A DNA stretch of 64,000 nucleotides. Origin: Acidipila rosea. GTDB lineage: Bacteria; Acidobacteriota; Terriglobia; Terriglobales; Acidobacteriaceae. Below, one piece after another: positions 7,151 to 14,800 of this stretch. The stretch is from assembly GCF_004339725.1 (NCBI RefSeq), contig NZ_SMGK01000001.1, forward strand, positions 930,001 to 994,000, given 5' to 3'. Position numbers and translations under genes: made by a program. Below the pieces are notes generated by a model, which saw nothing but the letters and a program-made list of their open reading frames with translations, did no database searches and was not told where the DNA came from. Positions within the stretch are counted from its first letter, which is position 1. Every line of letters starts with the position of its first letter.

Positions 7151-9892
7151 CTACTGAGCTGTCCATTGACATGCATGCAACCCGGCCAGATTAACTTGCC
7201 AGAAGCCGCCACTAACCGAATGCGGTTGTATGTTGGCCCCTGAATCACAGGTAAGCATGGATGGCATCGGAACGACCGCCCCGTTTACTTGCACGGTTAC
7301 GTTGCGATATCTGGGATAGTCGCGGATCGTCCAGGTCTTTGATGTACTGGTAGTGTTACTACGCTCCAGCCATACCATGCCATCTGTATGAATCGCTTCA
7401 AAGTTGACTACGGAACCTGACGCGTTCATTCTGGGGTCCCTGGTAGGGGGAACCACTGGCACCGGGGTGAATGTGATGCTGTTGCCCCCGTTTGCTACTG
7501 TGATGTTGCCGAGCATGTAGCGGCCTGTGCCGTCGCTGTTGCCATAAAGAGAGGCGCGGCTACCGTTGTTCGTGTAGTAGATTCCTACTCGAACTGAGTA
7601 TGTGCCATCAGGTACTATGCCGGGGAGATGGAACTGAAAGAGGCTAGCCTGCTGTGTCTGCCCTGACTGCCACTCCGTGGCTGGAATGACAGTTGATTGA
7701 GTCTGGGCAGATACGATGCCGGCGTTAGTTGTGAGCTGTGGGTTAACCAGATGTAGAAAGACCTTTGCATCCGATGGCGCGGGACCGTTAATTACATTGA
7801 AGCCAACCTGCATCTGGAAGTTACGTGATCCAGTCTGACGGAAGCCTTCTACCTGTGGCTCAGCAAAGGCCTCGGCTGCGGCTAGATCGTTTTGATTTCG
7901 AGCATCTGCATATATATAGTCTGGCGTCTGGACGTAGTCTGCAATGATGCCGTTTTTACGAGCTGTATAGGCGAGATAGCCATTTCCTTGTGCGCCCCAG
8001 CCGAACTGGGGAATGTCCATATTGTTCCAGGAGACATCCACCGGTCGGCTGTTTGCAAAAAGTCTATCCCCGTTCGAATACGTGATCTGAACCTGAGAAA
8101 AGTCCGTACTCCCACTCTTCAACAGTGTGCTTGCATCAACCCAGCTACCATCATGTTCATACTGAATCGCCGAGACATTCTGTACCCCATAGCGGGCGGC
8201 CACCGGCGTGACAAGGTTTTGTTCAAGCAGTGCTCTTGGAACCGAACTCCAGAGATAGCCCCCAAGGAAAGGCGCATGGCCGTATGCAATCTCCTGCATG
8301 CGGTAAGCGTCAAGTGATTGCGTATTGAACATGTTCTCACCAGGACCCACCCAGCGTTCGTAATATCCCATGCCCTCATTTACCTGCAAGGGGTGAATGC
8401 GTGTCAGATCAAAATCGACAAAGAGAGGGGCTTCCAGTCCGATCGGAATAGGCGCGCCTTCCCCTCCGAACTGCGCTTCAACACCATCGAGCAGTCCGCT
8501 CCAGAACCAGTGGTTTCTTCCTTCTCCGAATACGGGGCCACCATGTGTTTGTCTCTCGTAAGCCCAGAGCGCTGTGGTGGAGTCGCGATAAGTTGCAAAT
8601 TTAGCTGCACCAGGCGTTGCTTGATCAAGATCATCGCGCCACCATGGTGTAGATGCTGAAAGAACATCGATAAAAGAGGCGGTCGTTCCATAGAGACTGT
8701 GAATTTCAGGGGACTCGGTTGAAGCGTTCGCCTGCAACATGGTTCCCTTGGTTGCGTAGGACTGGATGCCTGTGGCGTGGTTGAACCAGGAGAGCGCGAG
8801 TTGATCATTGCCCGTGCGAATCACTGCCGAGGGGGTGAATCGATCATAGTTGGGGTAGTAATCAGCATAGTTCTCGTGGAGTGCAACCAGGCAAGAATCA
8901 TTTCTCGCTGCGGCCGTGGCGTCCTTGAGCCCTGTATCGCCGCCATAGGGCGCATAGGCTGGATATTGATCGGGTAGCGCATTGTCATAGCCGAAATGTT
9001 GCCAGCGATGAATGATCACGGCGCAGTTCCTGATACCGTTGTCTCCTAACCGCTTCAAGTAAGTGGCCATCTGCTCGAATTGCTGACCATTCCCTAAGTC
9101 AAAGACCATTTTCCCTGCCAACTGGCTAAGGTGTGGAGATGGAGGATTATGAATGACAGGAAAGACATCGTCGATATTCGGCGAAACCACAAATTTGAGA
9201 GTTTCGAGCAATGTGTTGTGCACACCGCCAGTTGTGGAACTGTAGATCGATCGGGTCGAGTAGAAATAGGATCCGTTGGAGTTGAAAGGATCGAAATATG
9301 CGTTAGCAAAGAGGTTCAGCGACTCAAAGTACTTTGGCGCCTGCGTGTAGTAAGGGACCGCTATCTGCCGGCTGCTCAGATTAGTAGGCCAGCCGCCGAT
9401 ATCAATGAAGGCGATATTTGGTACGTCCGACGAAATCGTCGCAGCCGCAATCTTTCCATCAAAAAAAGGTTTAATGATGACATGGGCCGGACGTCCCCAC
9501 ATTTGATAGCTGATTGCAATTCCGTTTGACCCACTGATGGAACCAAGTGAGACGTTTGTTACCACATAATTCCCGCCAGCGGGCAATACATAGGGGTTGA
9601 GCGATAACTCACCTACGGGCGAGCCCGAAAGGTGGGTGCTGATTTTGATTGTCCCAAGTGAATTGCTGCTGCCTTGCGCAGGTGCGACCCAGTCATACTC
9701 AATGGTGCCAGTTGAGTATGAGTATTTGAGGGCTACTCCATTTGCGAGCATCGAAGTGCTGGTACTGTATGCTCCTTGTCCCAGACACGAAGACCAGACA
9801 GGGATGAGGAGTACAAAAATTAGTGAAAGGTATCTTTGTGAGAAGAATAGCTCACGAAGCAGGAAACGACGAACGGCGGGGGATTCGCCCAT
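7151..9892 (-). CDS. Large secreted glycoside-hydrolase-like protein
   Basis: A 913-aa exported protein. ATG at 9892 is preferred over ATG at 9901 because GAGG lies nine bases before it but touches the other. The N-terminus is basic and then hydrophobic (YLSLIFVLLIPVW), a signal peptide or anchor. The central part (about residues 280-560) contains stretches like VIIHRWQHFGYDNALPDQYPAY and VALHENYADYYPNYDRF. These recall TIM-barrel glycosidases such as the endo-alpha-N-acetylgalactosaminidase-like and DUF5696 groups. The C-terminal third is beta-rich. I cannot name catalytic residues. It lies inside the exopolysaccharide locus, so trimming or releasing the polymer is a reasonable inference, as such lyases or hydrolases are common there. 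Confidence 0.6.
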   Translation of the reverse strand: MGESPAVRRFLLRELFFSQRYLSLIFVLLIPVWSSCLGQGAYSTSTSMLANGVALKYSYSTGTIEYDWVAPAQGSSNSLGTIKISTHLSGSPVGELSLNPYVLPAGGNYVVTNVSLGSISGSNGIAISYQMWGRPAHVIIKPFFDGKIAAATISSDVPNIAFIDIGGWPTNLSSRQIAVPYYTQAPKYFESLNLFANAYFDPFNSNGSYFYSTRSIYSSTTGGVHNTLLETLKFVVSPNIDDVFPVIHNPPSPHLSQLAGKMVFDLGNGQQFEQMATYLKRLGDNGIRNCAVIIHRWQHFGYDNALPDQYPAYAPYGGDTGLKDATAAARNDSCLVALHENYADYYPNYDRFTPSAVIRTGNDQLALSWFNHATGIQSYATKGTMLQANASTESPEIHSLYGTTASFIDVLSASTPWWRDDLDQATPGAAKFATYRDSTTALWAYERQTHGGPVFGEGRNHWFWSGLLDGVEAQFGGEGAPIPIGLEAPLFVDFDLTRIHPLQVNEGMGYYERWVGPGENMFNTQSLDAYRMQEIAYGHAPFLGGYLWSSVPRALLEQNLVTPVAARYGVQNVSAIQYEHDGSWVDASTLLKSGSTDFSQVQITYSNGDRLFANSRPVDVSWNNMDIPQFGWGAQGNGYLAYTARKNGIIADYVQTPDYIYADARNQNDLAAAEAFAEPQVEGFRQTGSRNFQMQVGFNVINGPAPSDAKVFLHLVNPQLTTNAGIVSAQTQSTVIPATEWQSGQTQQASLFQFHLPGIVPDGTYSVRVGIYYTNNGSRASLYGNSDGTGRYMLGNITVANGGNSITFTPVPVVPPTRDPRMNASGSVVNFEAIHTDGMVWLERSNTTSTSKTWTIRDYPRYRNVTVQVNGAVVPMPSMLTCDSGANIQPHSVSGGFWQVNLAGLHACQWTAQ

Positions 9893-10283
9893 AGTTACCA
9901 TCCTCAGGAGACACGGAAATGCCTCAGCTAAATTAAGCGCAAGAAGTCGAACCGGATGCCCGAAGCGCCCGGTGGATTATATCAGTGATACTAAGAGTGT
10001 TATCTGCAAGCTAGTTTAGCGGGGACGTCAGGTCAAGCAATAATTTGCATATCTGACTACTTTTTGTCCGGAGGGTAATGTAGTTCGGAGGATAATCGTG
10101 ACAAGAATCGTTTCTGCATGTGCTACTGCGGTTCTATGCTATGGTTCGCTACAGGCGATCTCCAGTCGCACGAAAACAAGCCTGGTCTGGGAAGCCAGGC
10201 TTTACGCGACTTTCCTTTGGGCTCAGGCCGCGCCCGATCTAACTAGATGATTGCGAGCTAGGAAGTAGTTCAGCGCAGTGCTG
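9893..10283. other. Intergenic region between hydrolase-like gene and wzx
   Basis: About 390 bp. The left part holds the promoter and leader of the minus-strand hydrolase-like gene. Near 10070-10100 the sequence CGGAGGGTAATG is repeated imperfectly as CGGAGGATAATC, the second copy followed by a GTG that opens a 50-codon frame (10098-10250). That frame contains the terminator hairpin of wzx, so I do not call it a gene. Confidence 0.4.
10178..10202 (-). terminator. Terminator of the wzx-wzy-GT2-wza-wzc operon
   Basis: AAGCCTGG (10178-10185) and CCAGGCTT (10195-10202) form an 8-bp stem with a nine-base loop. Read on the minus strand it is followed by GTTTTCG, a weak T-run. It lies about 80 bp after the wzx stop codon, the right place to end the five-gene minus-strand operon. 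Confidence 0.55.
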
Positions 10284-11588
10284 CTATTGCGTCTCAAGCA
10301 AAACAGCTGCGTTTCTATCATTCGTTTTTCGGCTGGCTCTACAAAGCAGTCGGAGAATGCTCCAGTTAAAGAGCCCGAGGGAAAAATCAGTTGCGAGGCT
10401 GGACCATGCTGCTCCGCGCCAACCGTAGATTGGAATAAGCCACAGATTGAGGCCAAGATTAATTGCTACAGCTGACAATTGGGCGGCAGTTCTATAGCGT
10501 TGCAGTCCGGCACCAGTCAGAGCGCATCCGGTCATTTGGTGGACACTGCGTAGAACCGGGATCAGGCATAGCCATCGCAGTGCGATAACGCTCTCTGCAA
10601 AACCATGGCCGACAATGTGAGGGATGATCGGCGCCGTCACAAACATGACTATTGCCGAGACGGCGGAGAGCGCAAGTGATCGATAAAGCAAGCGAGTGGC
10701 GAGGGCGGCTCCTTTTTCTATTCCCTCGGTCCCACTGCGGAAGAGGCGCGGCATTGCGGCGTCTCGGATGGAATAGACAGGAACAGTTGCGATATCAACG
10801 ACTCTGTATGCCATGCTGTAAATGCCATTCGCGGCATTCATCCCATAGTGGCTCAACATGGTCTTGTCCAGATCGTTGTAGGCAGAAGTGGTTGAGAGAG
10901 CAAAGGAGTAACCTAGACCTTCACCAGCTCCACTAAAGAAGAGTTTCGGCGCGAAGGTGGGACGTCCAAACTTTATCGTGACGGTAATGACCGCTGTTCC
11001 AGCTGCCAGGGCCGATACGCAGAGGGAGGCTATCGCCCACTGCTTTGCGGTCGCGTGATGAAGAGAAAAGAGCATTCCTGCAGCAGCTATCAACCGAACT
11101 AGATTCGTTAGAAGGTTGAGGATGGCAGTGATGCGAAGCTTTTCGAAGGCCTGAAATACCTGTCCACAGCAGGTCGAAAGCTGCATGCAGAAGCAGTTTG
11201 CGATGGCGACTAACAACACTATGGCAGCACTGGCGGGATTGATCAGGTGCGGGGCGATGAAGTGAAGAATTAATACCATCGCGACGCTGACGCTTGAAGT
11301 AACGACGAGAATATTTCCCCAATACAAGGAAAACTTTCCAGGTTCGTTGCTCACGTATCGCAGAAAGAGAGTCCCTGAGCCAAGTGTGCTGTAGGTTCCT
11401 GCTATTGCTACCAGTGCAAATGCGCCTGCATAAATGCCATATTCAACTGTGCCTAACAGACGCGCTATAAGGATGAAATAGAGAGCCTGAAGGATGAAGC
11501 CTACCCCCTGACCAGCGAACATCCATCCGGCATTCCGAGCCAGAGAACTACTCTTCAGCTTCGAAATTTCTTGTTTGAGTTTATTCAC
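10284..11588 (-). CDS. Oligosaccharide flippase, Wzx/MATE-like
   Basis: A 434-aa polytopic membrane protein with about twelve hydrophobic segments and the start typical of lipid-linked oligosaccharide flippases (LARNAGWMFAGQGVGFILQALYFILIARLLGTVEYGIYAGAF is split over helices 1 and 2). Known family members move undecaprenyl-diphosphate-linked repeat units across the inner membrane. The start is GTG at 11588, inside the end of the upstream wzy-like gene (8-bp overlap), which implies translational coupling. It is the last gene of the operon wzc-wza-GT2-wzy-wzx. Symbol not assigned because the wzx name is generic. Confidence 0.88.
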   Translation of the reverse strand: MNKLKQEISKLKSSSLARNAGWMFAGQGVGFILQALYFILIARLLGTVEYGIYAGAFALVAIAGTYSTLGSGTLFLRYVSNEPGKFSLYWGNILVVTSSVSVAMVLILHFIAPHLINPASAAIVLLVAIANCFCMQLSTCCGQVFQAFEKLRITAILNLLTNLVRLIAAAGMLFSLHHATAKQWAIASLCVSALAAGTAVITVTIKFGRPTFAPKLFFSGAGEGLGYSFALSTTSAYNDLDKTMLSHYGMNAANGIYSMAYRVVDIATVPVYSIRDAAMPRLFRSGTEGIEKGAALATRLLYRSLALSAVSAIVMFVTAPIIPHIVGHGFAESVIALRWLCLIPVLRSVHQMTGCALTGAGLQRYRTAAQLSAVAINLGLNLWLIPIYGWRGAAWSSLATDFSLGLFNWSILRLLCRASRKTNDRNAAVLLETQ

Positions 11589-12930
11589 GCTGGCCTTCTA
11601 GATGTCGAGTCTGCTGATCTCGACGTAGACTTAGATACACCATTACAAATGCTGTCCACTCCAGCGTGTGAGGAAACATAAATTTGTCTCCATCGATCAG
11701 CATCGCGACGCTCAGAAATACAACAGTCAAATACCATGCTAGTTGAGGAGAAGTGGTGCGGCGCCAATAGGCGAAAGCCATCCTGGTAATCTGTGCCAGC
11801 AAAACAAACATGAGAAGAACACCGATTGCTCCCAGGTCAAGCCAAATCTGAAGGACGCCGTTCTCAGCATTGCCGAGATTTGCCGCGCCAATCATCATGG
11901 CGGTGGTTGCTGCCTCTCCCTTAAATCCAACCCAGAAGGCGTTATAGCCATAACCAAGAAGAGGGCGCTTCATGATGGGTACCATCACAGCCGCCCATAT
12001 CTCCGTTCGCCCAGTAAGTGTCGGATCCTTTCCAAGCATCACTGCTATAGTTGCGTATTGCTCATAGACAACTACTGCGAGAGTAGTAACCACAGCGATT
12101 GTCACGAGCGTCAGTAGAAGCCTATTTCTGCCGCGAAAGCGCTTCAGCAGGCTCATTCCACCAAGGAAAAGGAAGGTCAGCGCAAGGAGGAGCCAGCCTG
12201 TCCGGGATTGCGTCATTGCAACAAGGAGCAGCGTAGCTGCTACGTAGAGAATCCTGAGGGCGCGTTGCAGACTGGTTTTCAATCGCAGGCTGAAAATTGG
12301 AATCAAGAGGTAGGTCATCATCATGGCGCAGTGATTCTTGTGTCCAAATAGACCCTGCCATGCATGGGCAAAGTTTTCCTTGTGGTCAAGGCCGATCGAG
12401 GGGAATAGCGCGATGAGTGTGTAGCTGCCGATTAGAGTAACCACGCCTAGCGTGGTGAAAAGCTGCATCTGCTGATTTGGAGTGAACCGGCGTACAAGAT
12501 AGATAGCAAAAGCCGTATTGAGTAGATTCATCAATGCAAAACTTAGAGACCGCGAAGGAACCTGGGACCATGCGGTGGAGGCGGTAGCGAGCAATGGCAG
12601 CGCTAGTAGTAATTTGTTATTCAGGAACGTAGATAGGATGCTGCGATAAAAGGGAACCAGCAGTAATCCGATGATCCCATAGAAGAGCGCTATCTCGAGA
12701 TTATGTCGAGGACTGCTTACTGACGACGCCATCATGGTGCCGTAGGTGCCACTCATCTGATTATTGCCGGCAGCGCCTTCGATGGAAAAGGTCCCGCGAA
12801 CTGTCAAAAACAACAGCGGTATGATCGCTATCCAGCTTTCAACCAGCCTCCAGGCCGCGATCGGTGCTGCCTGGGCACTCCGCAGTTCGACGGATGGAGG
12901 AAAGGGAGCGGTTTGTGCTGTAGTACTCAC
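11581..12930 (-). CDS. O-antigen ligase/polymerase family membrane protein (Wzy-like)
   Basis: A 449-aa polytopic protein with about ten to twelve membrane segments and a large periplasmic loop. The region ending MTQSRTGWLLLALTFLFLGG, followed by GRTEIWAAVMVPIMKRPLLGYGYNAFW, is characteristic of the O-antigen ligase/Wzy domain (the H/R-rich loop and GRxxIW motif). In this setting, next to a flippase and a tyrosine-kinase copolymerase, it most likely polymerises repeat units in the periplasm. The GTG start at 12930 overlaps the stop of the upstream GT2 gene by four bases (GTGA). Confidence 0.87.
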   Translation of the reverse strand: MSTTAQTAPFPPSVELRSAQAAPIAAWRLVESWIAIIPLLFLTVRGTFSIEGAAGNNQMSGTYGTMMASSVSSPRHNLEIALFYGIIGLLLVPFYRSILSTFLNNKLLLALPLLATASTAWSQVPSRSLSFALMNLLNTAFAIYLVRRFTPNQQMQLFTTLGVVTLIGSYTLIALFPSIGLDHKENFAHAWQGLFGHKNHCAMMMTYLLIPIFSLRLKTSLQRALRILYVAATLLLVAMTQSRTGWLLLALTFLFLGGMSLLKRFRGRNRLLLTLVTIAVVTTLAVVVYEQYATIAVMLGKDPTLTGRTEIWAAVMVPIMKRPLLGYGYNAFWVGFKGEAATTAMMIGAANLGNAENGVLQIWLDLGAIGVLLMFVLLAQITRMAFAYWRRTTSPQLAWYLTVVFLSVAMLIDGDKFMFPHTLEWTAFVMVYLSLRRDQQTRHLEGQRE

Positions 12931-13913
12931 GGAGTAGACCTTCCTGCGCTACTTGCACGATAAAGCATTGCCTGGCGACGCTCGGGGGATATAAATTGCC
13001 GGAGATTCGGATATACCAATCCGTAAAGCACCAGCAGCCATACGACTTTAGGTGTAATCCTGCCATATGTACGGCAGTCTCTCAGTAAAGTGAAAAATAC
13101 TCTCCATTGCATGCCGCCCTTGCCCGCATGGTTCATGCACATGATGGCGAGAAAACAGGAAAGAGCTTGGGGCGTAAACAAGTGCTTATTGTGCATCGCC
13201 CAGTTGTAAGAGTCCTTCCAGTCGGGAACTTGCGTGATCCTCTTCCGTTTAACTTCATTGTGGAAGATGCTGAGTGGTTCCTGTACCAGGAACGTTTTTA
13301 CTCCCGACAATTGAAGAGCCTGCAGTATCCAATCGGTATCCTGATTCCGCTTGAGCCCTTTCCGGAAAGGTACTTTGAGCAAGAGCCCGCGAGAGACAAA
13401 CCAAGTCGATGTCTGGGGAAAGCCTTCGATAGTCCCAAGCCACGACACCTTCGAGTAGAGAAAGTCACTGATCGCCTCACCTGGACGAGGGAAGGTCCGG
13501 GGCCTGAGTAAGCGGGTTGCGCCCTTATCGTCGTAATACTGGCATGTGACAATAACACGCGATCCAGAGAGCGACTGTGCCGCCGCTAATTGTTTGGCAA
13601 GCTTCTCCTGATGCCATTCGTCGTCATCATCCAGCAGTGCAATCCACGCGCTCTGTGCGGCCCTGATGCCAATGTTGCGGGCTTCTGAGCCTCCGACGTT
13701 TTCCTCCAAAGCGAGGACTCTGACGCGCGGGTCCTTGATCGCTTGTAGAGCCTCCTCCGTAACTTCATCAGGGCCATCAATTACAACAATGACTTCGATC
13801 GCCTCCAGGCTCTGCGCGAGCGCACTCTGTACAGCGCGAGTGACAAGCTCAGGACGGAACCGGGTGGGGATCACTACGCTTACGACGGGTCTATGTAATT
13901 GCACGCCTGTCAT
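12927..13913 (-). CDS. Glycosyltransferase family 2
   Basis: A 328-aa GT-A glycosyltransferase. The N-terminus VSVVIPTRFRPELVTRAVQS is the standard GT2 opening. EVIVVIDGPDEVT follows, and IALLDDDDEWHQEKL near residue 93 carries the DXD metal/nucleotide motif (here DDDDE). The C-terminal half contains QDTDWILQAL, the ED-like acceptor motif replaced by QDTDW. It would transfer one sugar of the repeat unit in the cytoplasm. It is third in the minus-strand operon, separated from the wza-like gene by two bases and overlapping the polymerase gene by four, so all are co-translated. Confidence 0.88.
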   Translation of the reverse strand: MTGVQLHRPVVSVVIPTRFRPELVTRAVQSALAQSLEAIEVIVVIDGPDEVTEEALQAIKDPRVRVLALEENVGGSEARNIGIRAAQSAWIALLDDDDEWHQEKLAKQLAAAQSLSGSRVIVTCQYYDDKGATRLLRPRTFPRPGEAISDFLYSKVSWLGTIEGFPQTSTWFVSRGLLLKVPFRKGLKRNQDTDWILQALQLSGVKTFLVQEPLSIFHNEVKRKRITQVPDWKDSYNWAMHNKHLFTPQALSCFLAIMCMNHAGKGGMQWRVFFTLLRDCRTYGRITPKVVWLLVLYGLVYPNLRQFISPERRQAMLYRASSAGRSTP

Positions 13914-13915
13914 CG

Positions 13916-14800
13916 TTAGAACTGGTACACTGCCGCGCCGGTTGCAGCAGCAACGATGCCAGGTGTGGCGGTGACAAAGCTGCGGAAATAGCTGAACGGA
14001 ACGTAGACAATGTCATTCGGTAGAAGCGCCATGTCTGGCTTTTTCCCCTTCTGCATTTTGCTCAATGGTAGAGGGAGATCCTGGTAGGTTCCGTCTGGAT
14101 TTTTCCTGATGAGCCGAGCATGGGACGGTACTGCGGTCGGCGGAGTGCCTCCTGCTTTTGCGAGCATCTGCAGGACGGACAGTTGCGCTTCATTGTTGTC
14201 CATGACGTAGCCTCCGGGACGATTAACATCTCCCAGAATGTAGACAAGTGCTGCTTTAGGAACGACGATCGTATCTCCTGGATATACCAGAATCTTCTGA
14301 TCCAATGCTACATCTGACTTATTCGACAAATAATATGTGAGCTTTTTGCCGGTGGTAAGGCGGGCGATAGTAATGTTGCGATCTCCAGCAGGCGTTATGC
14401 CACCAGCGCGCGCGAGTACATCGATGACACTCAAGGGGGTTGTTATCGGATATGCTCCTGGAGTTCTGACCTCGCCCATGACCGATACGCTTTGCGTCGC
14501 ATAGGTGTCGACACTTACGGTTACCTGCGGATGCTTCATCACGTTCTTCGTCTTCAGTGCTTCTTCAATAGCCTGCGCGGCTGCAGATGGGCTGAGCCCC
14601 GACACGTGCACGTTGCCGACAAAGGCCAGAGGGATATTTCCCGAATCGGTTACCCTCGGATGCTGATCCATTTCCGGGGTGTCATACACCTGGACGTGAA
14701 GTGTATCGCCTGGCCCAATCAACAGGCTTTCGTTTTGAGCGAACGATGGAATGGCGGAGCAAAATACTATTAGAACAGCCAGGCATTTAAGCATTCTCAC
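13916..14800 (-). CDS. Polysaccharide export protein (Wza/SLBB type)
   Basis: A 294-aa exported protein. A signal peptide (LKCLAVLIVFCSAIPSFAQ) is followed by the polysaccharide-export domain opening LIGPGDTLHVQVYDTPEMD, and then by SLBB beta-grasp repeats (VSVMGEVRTPGAYPI; VYILGDVNRPGGYVM). A C-terminal hydrophobic stretch follows. Known homologues form the outer-membrane or periplasmic export channel. No lipobox Cys is present at the signal-peptide end, unlike E. coli Wza. The GTG start at 14800 has GGAG seven bases upstream, better placed than the ATG at 14794. It overlaps the kinase gene by 14 bp. Confidence 0.9.
   Translation of the reverse strand: MRMLKCLAVLIVFCSAIPSFAQNESLLIGPGDTLHVQVYDTPEMDQHPRVTDSGNIPLAFVGNVHVSGLSPSAAAQAIEEALKTKNVMKHPQVTVSVDTYATQSVSVMGEVRTPGAYPITTPLSVIDVLARAGGITPAGDRNITIARLTTGKKLTYYLSNKSDVALDQKILVYPGDTIVVPKAALVYILGDVNRPGGYVMDNNEAQLSVLQMLAKAGGTPPTAVPSHARLIRKNPDGTYQDLPLPLSKMQKGKKPDMALLPNDIVYVPFSYFRSFVTATPGIVAAATGAAVYQF

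Noticed and set aside
10098-10250. A 50-codon plus-strand frame with a strong GGAGG site and a signal-peptide-like start
   Set aside because: It contains the probable wzx terminator hairpin in full and has no recognisable protein features; the good ribosome site may be chance, being part of an imperfect direct repeat.
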